Of a stretch of DNA of 64,000 nt, positions 21,601 to 31,000 are shown piece after piece. The notes beneath the pieces were generated by a model. That model worked only from the letters and a program-made list of their open reading frames with translations, made no database searches and was not told where the DNA came from. The stretch is from Parazoarcus communis (GTDB lineage Bacteria; Pseudomonadota; Gammaproteobacteria; Burkholderiales; Rhodocyclaceae): positions 1,116,001 through 1,180,000 of the forward strand of contig NZ_CP022188.1 of NCBI RefSeq assembly GCF_003111665.1, in the 5' to 3' direction. The translations under genes were made by a program, and so were the position numbers. Each line of letters opens with the position of its first letter. Position 1 is the stretch's first letter.

Positions 21601-21697
21601 TCAGGAACAGGGAGCCCGCCGGCAACAGCGTGAAATCGATCACCTCGCGGCCGGCAAACGGTCCGAAGGCCTGCAGGATGAGTTTGAGCGGCTTCAT
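18623..21697 (-). CDS. sbcC: SbcC, ATPase subunit of the SbcCD exonuclease
   Basis: The protein has 1,024 residues, the normal SbcC/Rad50 size. Walker A is ISGPTGAGKTSILDGI near residue 35. Long coiled coils flank a zinc-hook CPVCGSAEHPEP near residue 510. The ABC signature is STLSGGEGFMASLALALG and Walker B is DTLFIDEGFGSLDPES at the C-terminal end. With SbcD it opens hairpins and processes DNA ends and palindromes at the replication fork. The ATG at 21697 overlaps the sbcD stop (ATGA), so the two subunits are translationally coupled. Confidence 0.97.
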   Translation of the reverse strand: MKPLKLILQAFGPFAGREVIDFTLLPAGSLFLISGPTGAGKTSILDGITCALYGDTSGGERSAREMRSHHADPAMLTEVEFEFALGTERYRVQRTPEQERPAQRATRSGDSMVKVPAKAALFRFDAAADGDGWVPMSSKSTEVTQDVTRLLGFEAEQFRQVVLLPQGQFRKLLAAGSGEREKILETLFGTIAYKRVQDALKAEAAALSKRAERARMERQILLEQAGVDSAEALAAQREALDEALRALEEDEKRAREADLQARSVLQAARALDARFVEREAAVTAMQSLDARQADADRQRSRLGIARKALQVLPADRSQSDARQQVQGAREAVATLSLQAGKLAEALRAAAQALAHENADAQVLAREAAQCEVLRLEGLAEKVEHLARAEAGLQSVQKLRAEADAALAAAMKDAEALGTRRLELAQRIEALQPQAAGVEALGLRLKQAEQHERARINLAQQQRKRDGFHSAEVTQQRVLDQATAARDSARQAFEALDATWRQAQGAILAHHLHEGAPCPVCGSAEHPEPARFDGELPTEAALKAAREAVSRAEKAHDGARTAFDTASRQTAIAQAEVDALQSALNASAGDDGAVPDSVATLREQLQVATAAQTELAPARSQLATLEAAQLKAAAMLDETRAAVSKAASEEQGARQVVEERRAAVPEPLREPAALGAALEQARARRQTLERALSQAQTAHGKAVSEDAALRARQEELEKALTSATRREADAADGFTTALAATGFADESAYREALLEPAAIDTLAAELSRFDEDYAAARERRKLAEAAIEGQQRPDLVALDAMASAQRERLDVVLGELGQRKAELDKIMLSQKKLAEIARETGSIEAEYRVAGHLAAIANGENGRNLTFQRYVLAALLDDVLRAASLRLRAMSRGRYLLQRRDEVADARRAAGLDLEVMDDYTGRARPVSTLSGGEGFMASLALALGLSDVVQAYAGGVQLDTLFIDEGFGSLDPESLDMAMKALIDLQQRGRMVGVISHVDEMKQQIDVAIDVEQGVRGSRVRIRA

Positions 21698-22839
21698 GCG
21701 TGGCGCCCTTCGTGTTCGAGTTCATCGACGATACGGGCGAGCACTGCGGAACCGGCTTCATCGAGCGCCTGGCCCGTCATCTCGGTGTAGAAACCGGCGA
21801 ACAGCGTGTCGATCCTGACGCGCCGGTGATCCTCCGCCGCCCGTCCTTCGCCTTCGCCGTGCAGCGCCGGGCGCTCGATGGCGAGCGCATTGGGATAGGC
21901 CGAGCGCAGCTTGCCCATCGCATCGAGCAGGGCGCCGCTGTCGCTGAGGCGGGCGAGCACGTAGTCGGCGCGGCCGGGATCGTCGGCAGCCCCGGCAACG
22001 ATGTCGTCGAGCGTGCCTTCGACAATGCGCAGATCGCGCCTCGGCTTGAGTGCGATCTGCTCCACACGGCACTGCCCGGCGCCGTCGAGTTCGACCAGAT
22101 TGACCGACTTGAGATGCCCGGCTTCGGCAAAGGAGTACTTGAGCAGCGAACCGGAATACTGCACGCGATCGCTGCCGGCGCGCTGCGGCCGGTGCAGATG
22201 CCCGAGCGCGACGTAGTCGAAGCCCTCGAACACGCTTGCATCGACAGCGCCGGTGCCGCCCACGGTCAGCGGCCGCTCCGACTCCGATTCGCTGCCGCCG
22301 AGCACAAAGGCATGTGCCACCACGACCGCGCGCACGCCTGCAGGATGGCTTGACCGGATCGCGTCCAGTTGCGCCGCAAGCGCGGCGTGATGATCGTGAA
22401 TCGTGTCATCGCCCAGCGCTGCGCGCACCAGCGCAGGCTCGGCATAGGGCAGGGGATAGACCGCGACCTCGCCATCCGCATCGCGCAGCATCAGCGGCTG
22501 CACCTGTGCACTCACCGGCCCGCATACCGTCAGCCCGGCCCGGGTCAGCAGGCTGGAACCGAAGGCCAGCCGGTCGGGGCCATCGTGGTTGCCCGCGATC
22601 ACGACCACCGCAATGCCGAGGCCGGACACCAGTTCGGTGAGCACCTCGTCGAGCAGGCGCACCGCATCGGCAGGCGGCACCGAACGATCGTAGATGTCGC
22701 CCGCGATCAGGATGGCATCGGGACGCAGCTCGGCGGCGATGCGCACGAATTCGCGCAACACATGGGCCTGGTCTTCCAGCAGCGAGACGCCGTGATAGAC
22801 GCGACCGAGATGCCAGTCGGCAGTATGAAGAAAGCGCAT
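21694..22839 (-). CDS. sbcD: SbcD, nuclease subunit of the SbcCD complex
   Basis: The protein has 381 residues with the calcineurin-like phosphoesterase motifs in order: MRFLHTADWHLGR (metal-binding D and H), AGDIYDRSVPP, VIAGNHDGPDRL, VVVAHAFVLGG and FDYVALGHLHRPQ. It is the Mre11-type manganese-dependent nuclease that pairs with SbcC. The ATG at 22839 gives the conserved N-terminus; the 14 extra codons of the longer frame are not family-like. It precedes sbcC with a four-base overlap. An H-NS-family gene lies upstream on the same strand, separated by 108 bases. Confidence 0.97.
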   Translation of the reverse strand: MRFLHTADWHLGRVYHGVSLLEDQAHVLREFVRIAAELRPDAILIAGDIYDRSVPPADAVRLLDEVLTELVSGLGIAVVVIAGNHDGPDRLAFGSSLLTRAGLTVCGPVSAQVQPLMLRDADGEVAVYPLPYAEPALVRAALGDDTIHDHHAALAAQLDAIRSSHPAGVRAVVVAHAFVLGGSESESERPLTVGGTGAVDASVFEGFDYVALGHLHRPQRAGSDRVQYSGSLLKYSFAEAGHLKSVNLVELDGAGQCRVEQIALKPRRDLRIVEGTLDDIVAGAADDPGRADYVLARLSDSGALLDAMGKLRSAYPNALAIERPALHGEGEGRAAEDHRRVRIDTLFAGFYTEMTGQALDEAGSAVLARIVDELEHEGRHA

Positions 22840-22947
22840 GGCGATGACAGACAGGATGGGCGGGGCCGCAGTTTCGCACACCTGGCAATGCAGGTGAGAT
22901 GCGCAAACGCACGCCCGACGCCTTTCCGCGCGCCGAAGTGCGTCGCC

Positions 22948-23349
22948 TTACAGTTGCTGCAGGCGGAAGTTGCGCGGTGCCATCTTCTCGGCGGCAGTCG
23001 CCAGCGCATCCATCGAGCCGCCGTTGGCCAGCCAGGCCTTGACCCAGTGCGGCTGCCGGCCGCGGCCCGACCAAGCGAGTTCGCGATTGCTCGGGTGACG
23101 ATACTTCGCCGCCACCTGCACACGCGCGGAAGCCCGTTGTGCGATGCTCGACGGTGCTTCGACAATCTTCTCGGCGGCCTTGTCGCTACGCACTTCGTCG
23201 AGCGTCAGGCCGTGATCGCGGGCCAGCGAAGACAGCCTGCGCCGCAATATCGCTTTGCTGTTGAGCTGCTGGCGGCGGATTTCATTTTCAATGCGGCTGC
23301 CGAGCACACGAAGCTGCGGCAGCGAATAATCCTTCAGGTCGATGACCAT
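22948..23349 (-). CDS. H-NS family nucleoid-associated DNA-binding protein
   Basis: The protein has 133 residues. The N-terminal half is helical and charged, typical of the oligomerisation region (SLPQLRVLGSRIENEIRRQ). The C-terminal domain has the H-NS-family core YRHPSNRELAWSGRGRQPHWV, with GRGRQP as the AT-hook-like loop that reads the minor groove, then KAWLANGGSMDAL. It is somewhat longer than many betaproteobacterial H-NS-like proteins (about 95–110 residues). Such proteins silence AT-rich DNA and shape the nucleoid. It stands upstream of sbcDC on the same strand. Confidence 0.9.
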   Translation of the reverse strand: MVIDLKDYSLPQLRVLGSRIENEIRRQQLNSKAILRRRLSSLARDHGLTLDEVRSDKAAEKIVEAPSSIAQRASARVQVAAKYRHPSNRELAWSGRGRQPHWVKAWLANGGSMDALATAAEKMAPRNFRLQQL

Positions 23350-23452
23350 GGCGAGAACGCTTTTCCCTCAAGGAGTTGGAATGGTGCCAATGATGCCACG
23401 AAGCCTGCCCCGAAACATCTGATATCTATGACTAAAGTCGAATCATTGGAGC

Positions 23453-24391
23453 TCACGCCCGAAATCGATGATCCGCGGGTGTTGCAGCCATATCGCTGGC
23501 AGTCGGCGGCAGTGCGGACTGCAGAAAGGCGATGATGGTCTTCATTTCTCCCGCCATATCCTCGAAGGACTCGTGATCCCCCGGCAGCGTGAGCAGATCC
23601 ACCCTGTCGTGTGCACGCGCCGCGTGCAGGCGCGAGGCATCGGCGACCGGCACCACGTCATCGTGCTCGCCATGCACAAGCAGCACCGGGCAATGCAGGC
23701 GTGCGATGCTGGCGACCGGCGCGATGTCGTCGAAACGAAAACCGATGGTCGCCTGCACGTAGTCGAGGATGTAGGCCTCCAGCCAGCGCGGGATGCGTTT
23801 GCTCGCGAGCCAGCTGCGCATCATGTCCGCTGGATGGGCGAAGGCCGACACGCTGACGACCGCTGCCACCTCACTGCGCCGGGTCGCGGCCAGCAGCACC
23901 GCACCGGCGCCGACGGAATGGCCCAGCAGAGCGACGCGACCACCGCCTGATCCGGGGCGCGCGGCCAGCCAGTCGCAGGCGGCTGCTACGTCTTCGGCAA
24001 AGCGCGGCAGCGAGGCAAAGCTGTCGTCGTCCGAGCGCCCATGGCAGCGCGCATCGATGAACAAGGCTGCAAACCCGGCTTCATGCAGCGGCTGCGCCAG
24101 CGGCAGCATCATCTGCGCATTGCCGCCCCAGCCATGCAGCACGATGACCGTGCCTGCAAGGTCGACACCGGCTTTGGACGGTATCAGCCATGCATGCAGA
24201 TGCTTGTCATTGGCGGTCGGGATGCGCGCGGTCGAGAAGGTCAGGCCAAGCGACTCCGGGCCCGCAGTTTCAGCAACCCGAGGCGCAGCAAGACCGGCAC
24301 GGATCGCGTAGCGGACGCCCGCGCGCAAGGCCAGCAAGGCCGCGCCGCCCGCGAGCAGAAACAGGACATGGAAGGGTTGAAGAGCGCTCAT
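23453..24391 (-). CDS. Alpha/beta hydrolase, membrane-anchored
   Basis: The protein has 312 residues. The N-terminus MSALQPFHVLFLLAGGAALLALR forms a membrane anchor or signal. The hydrolase fold follows: oxyanion region VIVLHGWGGNAQMM, nucleophile elbow LLGHSVGAGAV, an aspartate in LLVHGEHDDVVP and a catalytic histidine in LPGDHESF. The substrate is unknown; the family includes esterases and dienelactone-hydrolase-like proteins. ATG 24391 was chosen; a TTG 21 codons upstream is possible but adds arginine-rich sequence with no family character. It is divergent from the SDR gene. Confidence 0.87.
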   Translation of the reverse strand: MSALQPFHVLFLLAGGAALLALRAGVRYAIRAGLAAPRVAETAGPESLGLTFSTARIPTANDKHLHAWLIPSKAGVDLAGTVIVLHGWGGNAQMMLPLAQPLHEAGFAALFIDARCHGRSDDDSFASLPRFAEDVAAACDWLAARPGSGGGRVALLGHSVGAGAVLLAATRRSEVAAVVSVSAFAHPADMMRSWLASKRIPRWLEAYILDYVQATIGFRFDDIAPVASIARLHCPVLLVHGEHDDVVPVADASRLHAARAHDRVDLLTLPGDHESFEDMAGEMKTIIAFLQSALPPTASDMAATPADHRFRA

Positions 24392-24547
24392 GAGCAGAGA
24401 ATCGTCAAAGAGGGATTGTGCGCGTCGTGGTTTCGTTCGGGCAAGTCGGCGCAAAGCCGCGGCAAGAACGGTCTATGTTCATTCATCCCAGACTTGATCC
24501 CGACCGCCATTGGTGCCCACAATCAGACTTTAATGACAGGAGCGAGC

Positions 24548-25279
24548 ATGCGCGCCATTGTTACCGGACACAGCCGCGGACTGGGGGCCGCAATTGCGGA
24601 GAACCTGCTCAAGCGCGGCATCCGGGTGCTTGGTATTGCACGTCACGGCAACGCCGATCTTGCCGTCCGCTTTCCTGCCCTGCTGCAGGAAGAAGCGCTG
24701 GACCTGTCCGAGCTCCCTGCACTCGACGCCTGGCTTTCCGGTGGCCGGTTCAAACGCTTTCTGGCCGACGAAGGTTCAGCGCTGCTCATCAACAATGCGG
24801 GGCTGCTTCAACCCGTCGGCCTGCTCGGCAACCAATCCACCGCCCGTGTATTGCAGGCCGTGAGCCTGAACATTGCCGCGCCGCTTGCGCTGGCGAATGC
24901 ATTCGCCGCGGGAGGGAGTGCCGAACGCGCACGCCGCATCGTGCACATTTCCAGCGGCGCCGCGCGCAAGCCCTATGCCGGCTGGAGTGTGTATTGCGCG
25001 AGCAAGGCCGCGCTCGACCATCATGCGCGCGCAGTCGCACTCGAAGCGCCGCCATGGCTGAAAATCAGCAGCATTGCACCCGGCGTGATCGACACCGACA
25101 TGCAGGGCGAAATCCGCGCCACATCGGAGGCGGCCTTCCCCCAGCGCGCCCGCTTCGAAGCACTCAAGCGCGAGGGCCAGCTCAACAGCGCGGAACGGTG
25201 CGCCTTGCAACTGGTCAATCATGTGCTATCCGACGCCTTCGGGCATGAGGCGGTGTCAGACCTGAGAGAGCTGGACTAA
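24548..25279 (+). CDS. SDR family NAD(P)-dependent oxidoreductase
   Basis: The protein has 243 residues. The start MRAIVTGHSRGLGAAIAE carries the TGxxxGxG cofactor loop. INNAGLL, the catalytic serine in VHISSGAA, the YCASK motif (Tyr-x-x-x-Lys) and APGVIDTDMQ follow in the expected order. This is a classical short-chain dehydrogenase resembling sepiapterin/benzil-reductase-like members; the substrate is unknown. The ATG at 24548 follows ACAGGAGC at good spacing. It is 106 bases upstream of ovoA on the same strand, but no functional link can be claimed. Confidence 0.93.
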   Translation: MRAIVTGHSRGLGAAIAENLLKRGIRVLGIARHGNADLAVRFPALLQEEALDLSELPALDAWLSGGRFKRFLADEGSALLINNAGLLQPVGLLGNQSTARVLQAVSLNIAAPLALANAFAAGGSAERARRIVHISSGAARKPYAGWSVYCASKAALDHHARAVALEAPPWLKISSIAPGVIDTDMQGEIRATSEAAFPQRARFEALKREGQLNSAERCALQLVNHVLSDAFGHEAVSDLRELD

Positions 25280-25385
25280 GGTTTCTGCCAGGTGCAGCGG
25301 CAAGGCACGCCCTGCCAACACGCCGCGACCGCAGCTGCGCTTGATCCCGCAAACATAATCACTCAAAGTCCAATCCATACCGACA

Positions 25386-27518
25386 ATGCCGAATGCCCGA
25401 ATGAATTCGCTATTCCCACGCACCCCGCTGCTTTCGGGCGCCGACGTCGAAGCCAAGCGTGCCGAGATCCTCACCTATTTTCACGCCACCTTCGACCGCT
25501 ACGAATCCCTGTTCGAAGTGCTCGCCAATGAAGAGGCCTACACCACCAAAGCCATCAGCCTGCGTCACCCGCTGATTTTCTATTTTGGCCACACCGCCAC
25601 CTTCTTCATCAACAAGTTCATCCTCGCAGGCCTGATCGAGGAGCGCATCGATCCGCGCCTGGAATCGATGTTCGCGGTCGGCGTTGATGAAATGAGCTGG
25701 GACGATCTCGACGACGCCCGCTACGATTGGCCAAGCGTGGACGAAGTGGCCAACTATCGCCTTCAGGTACGTGCGGTCGTCGACCAGGTGATCCAGGAGA
25801 CGCCCTTCAGCTTGCCAATCGGCTGGGAGGATCCGTTCTGGGCCGTGCTCATGGGCATCGAGCATGAACGCATTCACCTCGAAACCTCCTCCGTCCTGAT
25901 CCGCCAGCACGCCCTGAAGTACGTCAAGGCGCATGCTGACTGGCAGCACACCACCAGGCACGGCACAGCGCCGGAGAACACGCTGGTCGCGATCCCGGCG
26001 GGGCAGGTCAGGCTCGGACGCGATGCTGACGAGCCGATCTACGGCTGGGACAACGAGTATGGTCGTCACGAGACGGAGATCCCTGCGTTCAAGGCCGCGC
26101 GCTACCTGGTATCAAATGGCGAATTCCGCGCCTTCGTCGATGCCGGCGCTTACGCGGACGACAGCCTGTGGGATGAGGAAGGCCTGGGGTGGAAGCGTTT
26201 TGCCCGTGCTGAACACCCCACCTTCTGGATACCGGACGGTGGCGGCTGGAAACTGCGCCTGATGACCGAGGAGGTCCCGATGCCATGGGACTGGCCGGTC
26301 GAAACCAACTGCCTCGAAGCCCGGGCCTTCTGCCGCTGGAAGGCGCGCGAAAGTGGTCAGCCGGTGCGCCTTCCCACCGAAGACGAATGGAACCGCATCT
26401 ACGACCACGCCGGACTCTCTGACGTGCCGCACAACGCCCCGGCGCAGGCCAACCTGCACCTCGATCATGGCGCATCGAGCTGTCCGGTCACGACACACGC
26501 CCACGGCGACCTGTTCGACGTCGTCGGCAACGTCTGGCAATGGTGCGAAACCGCGATCTACCCATTCGACGGCTTCAAGGTTCACCCGATCTACGACGAT
26601 TTCACCACGCCGACCTTCGACGATCGCCACAACATCATCAAGGGCGGCAGCTGGATCTCCACCGGCAACGAGTCGCGCCACGCCTCGCGTTACGCCTTCC
26701 GCCGCCATTTCTTCCAGCATGCCGGCTTTCGTTACGTGGTCACCGACGCGCCCGTCCTCAATCCGGCCTCCTCGTACGAGACCGATACCTTGCTGTCCCA
26801 GTACGCCGAGTTCCACTACGGTGACGAAGTCTTCGGCGTACCCAACTTTCCCAAGGCACTGGCCGATATTGCCATCGACGCTCACAAGCGGCTGGGCAAT
26901 GGCAGCGTCGCACGGGCGCTCGATCTCGGCTGCGCCACCGGCCGCGCCAGCTTCGAGCTTGCCCGCGCCTTCAAACGTGTGGTCGGCATCGACTTCTCGG
27001 CGCGCTTCATCCAGGCCGGGGCCAGGCTCGCCGAAACCGGCAGCCTGCGCTACACCCTGCCCGACGAAGGCGAACTGGTCAGCTACCACGAGCGTCGCCT
27101 GGACGAGCTTGGCCTCGCCGACACCGCAGACCGTGTCGAATTCTGGCAGGGCGATGCCTGCAACCTGAAAGACATCCACACCGGCTTCGACCTCATCCTC
27201 GCCGCGAACCTGATCGACCGCCTCTACAGCCCGCGCCGCTTCCTCGAGGACGTTTCGCACCGGCTGAATCCGGGTGGCCTGCTGATCCTGGCGTCCCCCT
27301 ATACCTGGCTGGAGGAGCACACCAAACGTGAAGAGTGGATCGGTGGGTTCAAGAAGGATGGCGAGTCGTGGACCACGCTCGACGGCCTGAAGGACATCCT
27401 CGGCGCGCAATTCGAACTCGTACAGGGCCCGCAAGCCGTGCCTTTCGTCATCCGCGAAACCCTGCGCAAGCATCAGCACACGCTGTCCGAACTGACGGTG
27501 TGGAAGCGCCGGACGTGA
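25386..27518 (+). CDS. ovoA: OvoA, 5-histidylcysteine sulfoxide synthase / 4-mercaptohistidine N-methyltransferase
   Basis: The protein has 710 residues and three domains. An N-terminal DinB-like domain holds the iron ligands His69 (YFGHT) and the H160–H164 pair in HERIHLETS. A formylglycine-enzyme/sulfatase-modifying-like domain covers about 195–450 (VAIPAGQVRLGRD, LPTEDEWNRIYDH, VGNVWQWCE, IKGGSW, YAFRRHFF). A class-I SAM methyltransferase begins near 505 (ALDLGCATGRASFELA). OvoA joins cysteine to histidine oxidatively and methylates the product to make ovothiol A, an antioxidant thiol-histidine. The methyl domain makes this the full fused form. Its stop overlaps the start of the following YjbQ-family gene. 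Confidence 0.96.
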   Translation: MPNARMNSLFPRTPLLSGADVEAKRAEILTYFHATFDRYESLFEVLANEEAYTTKAISLRHPLIFYFGHTATFFINKFILAGLIEERIDPRLESMFAVGVDEMSWDDLDDARYDWPSVDEVANYRLQVRAVVDQVIQETPFSLPIGWEDPFWAVLMGIEHERIHLETSSVLIRQHALKYVKAHADWQHTTRHGTAPENTLVAIPAGQVRLGRDADEPIYGWDNEYGRHETEIPAFKAARYLVSNGEFRAFVDAGAYADDSLWDEEGLGWKRFARAEHPTFWIPDGGGWKLRLMTEEVPMPWDWPVETNCLEARAFCRWKARESGQPVRLPTEDEWNRIYDHAGLSDVPHNAPAQANLHLDHGASSCPVTTHAHGDLFDVVGNVWQWCETAIYPFDGFKVHPIYDDFTTPTFDDRHNIIKGGSWISTGNESRHASRYAFRRHFFQHAGFRYVVTDAPVLNPASSYETDTLLSQYAEFHYGDEVFGVPNFPKALADIAIDAHKRLGNGSVARALDLGCATGRASFELARAFKRVVGIDFSARFIQAGARLAETGSLRYTLPDEGELVSYHERRLDELGLADTADRVEFWQGDACNLKDIHTGFDLILAANLIDRLYSPRRFLEDVSHRLNPGGLLILASPYTWLEEHTKREEWIGGFKKDGESWTTLDGLKDILGAQFELVQGPQAVPFVIRETLRKHQHTLSELTVWKRRT

Positions 27519-27931
27519 GCCGCCAGGCCCGCCTCACGGTCAGCACCCGTGGCCGCGGGATGACCGACATTACTGCTGCTGTGGCCGAAGCAGTGTCCGC
27601 CAGCGGCGTCGACACCGGTGTCGCTCACGTTTTCGTGCGCCACACCAGTTGTGCGCTGCTGATCACCGAGAACGCCGATCCCGACGTGCGGCGTGACCTT
27701 GAAACCCTGGCGCGGCGCTGGGCACCCGACGGCGACCCGGCCTATCGCCACGACCTCGAGGGCGATGACGACATGGCCGCCCATGCGCGCAGCGTACTGA
27801 CCGAAGTCGCACTTACGGTGCCGGTCGGGGGCGGCAAGCTGCTGCTCGGCACCTGGCAGGGCATCTTCCTGTGGGAACACCGCAGCCAAGGCCACGCGCG
27901 CGAGCTCGTGGTCACCATGCTCGGCACCTGA
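27515..27931 (+). CDS. YjbQ family protein (UPF0047, secondary thiamine-phosphate synthase-like)
   Basis: The protein has 138 residues and starts with GTG at 27515, whose last two bases form part of the ovoA stop (GTGA), so translation is probably coupled. Family motifs are VFVRHTSCALLITENADPDVRRDLE, HDLEGDDDMAAHARSVL, VPVGGGKLLLGTWQGIFL and WEHRSQGHARELVV. UPF0047 proteins form trimers with a metal site of conserved histidines and have weak thiamine-phosphate-synthase-like activity in assays; the true role is uncertain. The next gene is convergent, so this ends the ovoA unit. Confidence 0.93.
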   Translation: MSRQARLTVSTRGRGMTDITAAVAEAVSASGVDTGVAHVFVRHTSCALLITENADPDVRRDLETLARRWAPDGDPAYRHDLEGDDDMAAHARSVLTEVALTVPVGGGKLLLGTWQGIFLWEHRSQGHARELVVTMLGT

Positions 27932-28021
27932 ACACACACCGGCCCGACCGGCACCTGCTCATGATCGACTGCGCCCTGAAGTCAGGCACAGCCGATCGCC
28001 CTGCGCTGGCACCTCAGGCGT

Positions 28022-31000
28022 TCAGGCGCTGAGGCCAGTTTCCGGATCAGGGGTACGCCCCATCAAGCCCGCCACCCAGCCCTTGAAGCTCTCCAGCAGC
28101 GACAGCAGTGCCGGCACGAAGAACAGCACCAGCACCGCCGACACGCCGAGCCCGAACGCAATCGAGGTGGCCATCGGGATCAGGAACTGGGCTTGCAGCG
28201 AGCCCTCGAACATCAGCGGCATCAGTCCGCCGATGGTGGTGAGCGAGGTCAGCAGCACTGCGCGCAGGCGTCCGCAGGCCGCGCCGACAAGCGCGTCGTG
28301 CACATTGGCGCCCTTGTGGTGCAGATCCTTGAACAGACTGACGAGGATGATGGAGTTGTTCACCACGATGCCCGACAGGCCGAAGAGACCGAACATCGAC
28401 AGGATGGTGAGGTCCAGGCCCAGCAGCCAGTGGCCGAAGATGGCCCCTGCGAGGCCGAGCGGAATCGCCGACATCACCACCAGCGGCCAGCTCCATGAGG
28501 CGAAGGACCACACCAGCACGAGGTAGATGAGACCGAGCCCAAGTATCAGGCCGTTGCGCATGTCGTTCATGGTCTCGCGCTGGTCTGCGGCGCGCCCCTC
28601 GAAGCTGTAGCTCAGGCCGTATTTCTCTGCCAGACGCGGCAAGGCCTCGCGCCGGAGTTCGGCCTGCACTGCATCGGCGTTGCTGCGATCGGTATCAATC
28701 TCCCCGGACACCTCGACCGCGAGCCTGCCGTCAGCATGACGCAGGGCCTCGAAGCCACGTCGCGATTCCCAGCTCGCCACCGTGGCCAGCGGCGCAAAAC
28801 TGCGATCCGGCAGGCTGACGGTCAGCCGCTCGAAGACATCGAGGCGTTCGCGTTCATCACGCGGGAGCAGCACCCGCACTTCGAGCTCGTCGCGGCCGAC
28901 CTGCACCAGTTGCGCAAGATGACCGTCAAACGCCGCACGCAGCTGGCGACCGAGGCTTTCGGTGGTCAGACCGAGCGCTTCGCCGGCCGGCGTCAGGCGG
29001 TACACCAGTTGCTCACGCCCGAAGGGCATGTCGTCCTCGAGTTCGCTCACACCGTCTATGCTCTTGATGGTTTCCGCGAGTTCGAGCGCGGCAGCCTTCA
29101 GCGATTCTGCGTTGCCACCAGTCAGGCGGACATTGAGATCGCGTCCGGGCGGGCCGGACTGGCGTGAGTTGAAGGTCAGCAGTTCGAGCCCGGGCGGTTC
29201 GACGAGCTTGCTGCGCCAGGTGGCGAGAAAGCGTTCGTTGCGCACCGTCCGCTCATCCGGCGGGCTGAGCTCGACCATCATGGAGGCGAGCTGATCGCCC
29301 TTGGGCTCGCCCCCACCCGCACTGACAATCGTGCTGCCGAGTCGCGATACCGCGGTCTGCACCAGACCGCCGCCCAGTTCGCGTTCGGTTTCGAGCAGGG
29401 CGCGCTCCATGTCGGCAAGGAAGGCCGCCGTTTGCGCGCGCGGCGTACCGGCTACGAAGGTCGCATTCGCATACACCATCTGCCCTTCCGGGGTCGGGAA
29501 GAACACGAAGTTGATGCGCCCGCCTGCCAGCAGGCCGATGGCAAGCACCATCGTCGCCAGCGTGATCGCGACCGTCGTGCCACGCCAGTCGAGCGCAAGC
29601 GTGGCTGCACGACGGAAGGGGCCGTCGCGAAAGGACGTGAAGGCATTGTCCAGCCGCTCCCGCAAACGCGAGGTCTTGCGCGAGGCGGCGCCCTGCAGAG
29701 CATGCTTCAGATGGGACGGCAGAATCAGGAAGCTCTCGAGCAACGAGGCCAGGATCACCATGATCATGACGAAGGGAATGTCGCCAAGGATATTGCCGAT
29801 GATGCCACCGACCATCATCAGCGGAATGAAGGCTGCAACCGTGGTGAGCGACGCTGCCAGCACCGGCAGCAGCATGCGTCGCGCGCCGCCCAGCGCAGAC
29901 TGTTCCGGCCCCTCACCCATGCTGCGGTGCGTGTCGGCATCTTCACTGACCACGATGGCATCGTCGACGATGATGCCCAGCGCCATGATCAGCGCAAACA
30001 GGCTCATCATGTTGATCGTGCCGCCGAACACCATCATCAGTCCCAGGGTGCCAAGAAAGGCGGTGGGAATACCGACCATCACCCAGAACGCCACCCGCGC
30101 GGGCAGGAAGACATAGAGCACCAGCACGACCAGCAGCAGACCAGACAGACCGTTGTTGATCAGCAACTGGATACGGTCGCGAATCAGCTCCCATTGCGCA
30201 TCGAAGACTTCGAGCCTGATCGAGGCCGGCAGGCTGGGACGCGTCTTCTGCAGCCAGGCGTCGAAGGCTTCCGCCGCCTTCAGCGAATGGCCGCTCTCGG
30301 CCCGCTGCAGCAGCATCTCGACCACCACATCGCCGCCCTCGCTCAGCGCCAGCGAGCCCGGGCGCGGCTCACGCGTGATGGTGGCAAGTTCGCCAAGCGT
30401 GATGCGTCCCCCGCCATCGCTGACGACCGCCAGATTATCGAAAGCCAGCGCATCGCGACGTTGCTCGAGGCCGCGGATCTCGCGCGCACCATCCTGCTCG
30501 CCCGCCACCCCGGCCGGCACGTCGCGGGAAATCTGCGCCACCCGATCACCGACGTCGACCAGGGACAGGCCCAGCGTTTGCAGGGCTGCGGACGGCAGTT
30601 CGATGGCGATGCGCTCTTCGGGCAGACCGGTGATCGTCACCCGGTCGATGCCGCCCGCGAGCAACTCGCTCTCAAAGCGTCGCACCCAGGGCCGCAGTTC
30701 CTCGACGCTGCTGCCTCGAATCATCAGGCGGGCAATCTGGTCGTAACGCGAGACCCGGCTGACCTGCGGCGTTTCGGCGTCGCGCGGCAGGTTGCGGAAC
30801 TCGTCCACCCGCTGGCGGACCTGATCGAGCGCCTGCAGGGGCTCGGTTCCCTCATGCAGTTCGAGCGTAATGCTGGAGACACCCTGCGCCGAGGTCGACG
30901 TCATCTTCTTCAGACCGTCGATGGTCTTCAGGCGCTCTTCCAGCGGCGTGGTGATGCCGATCTCGACGTCTTCGGACGAGGCGCCGCTCCACACCACGCG

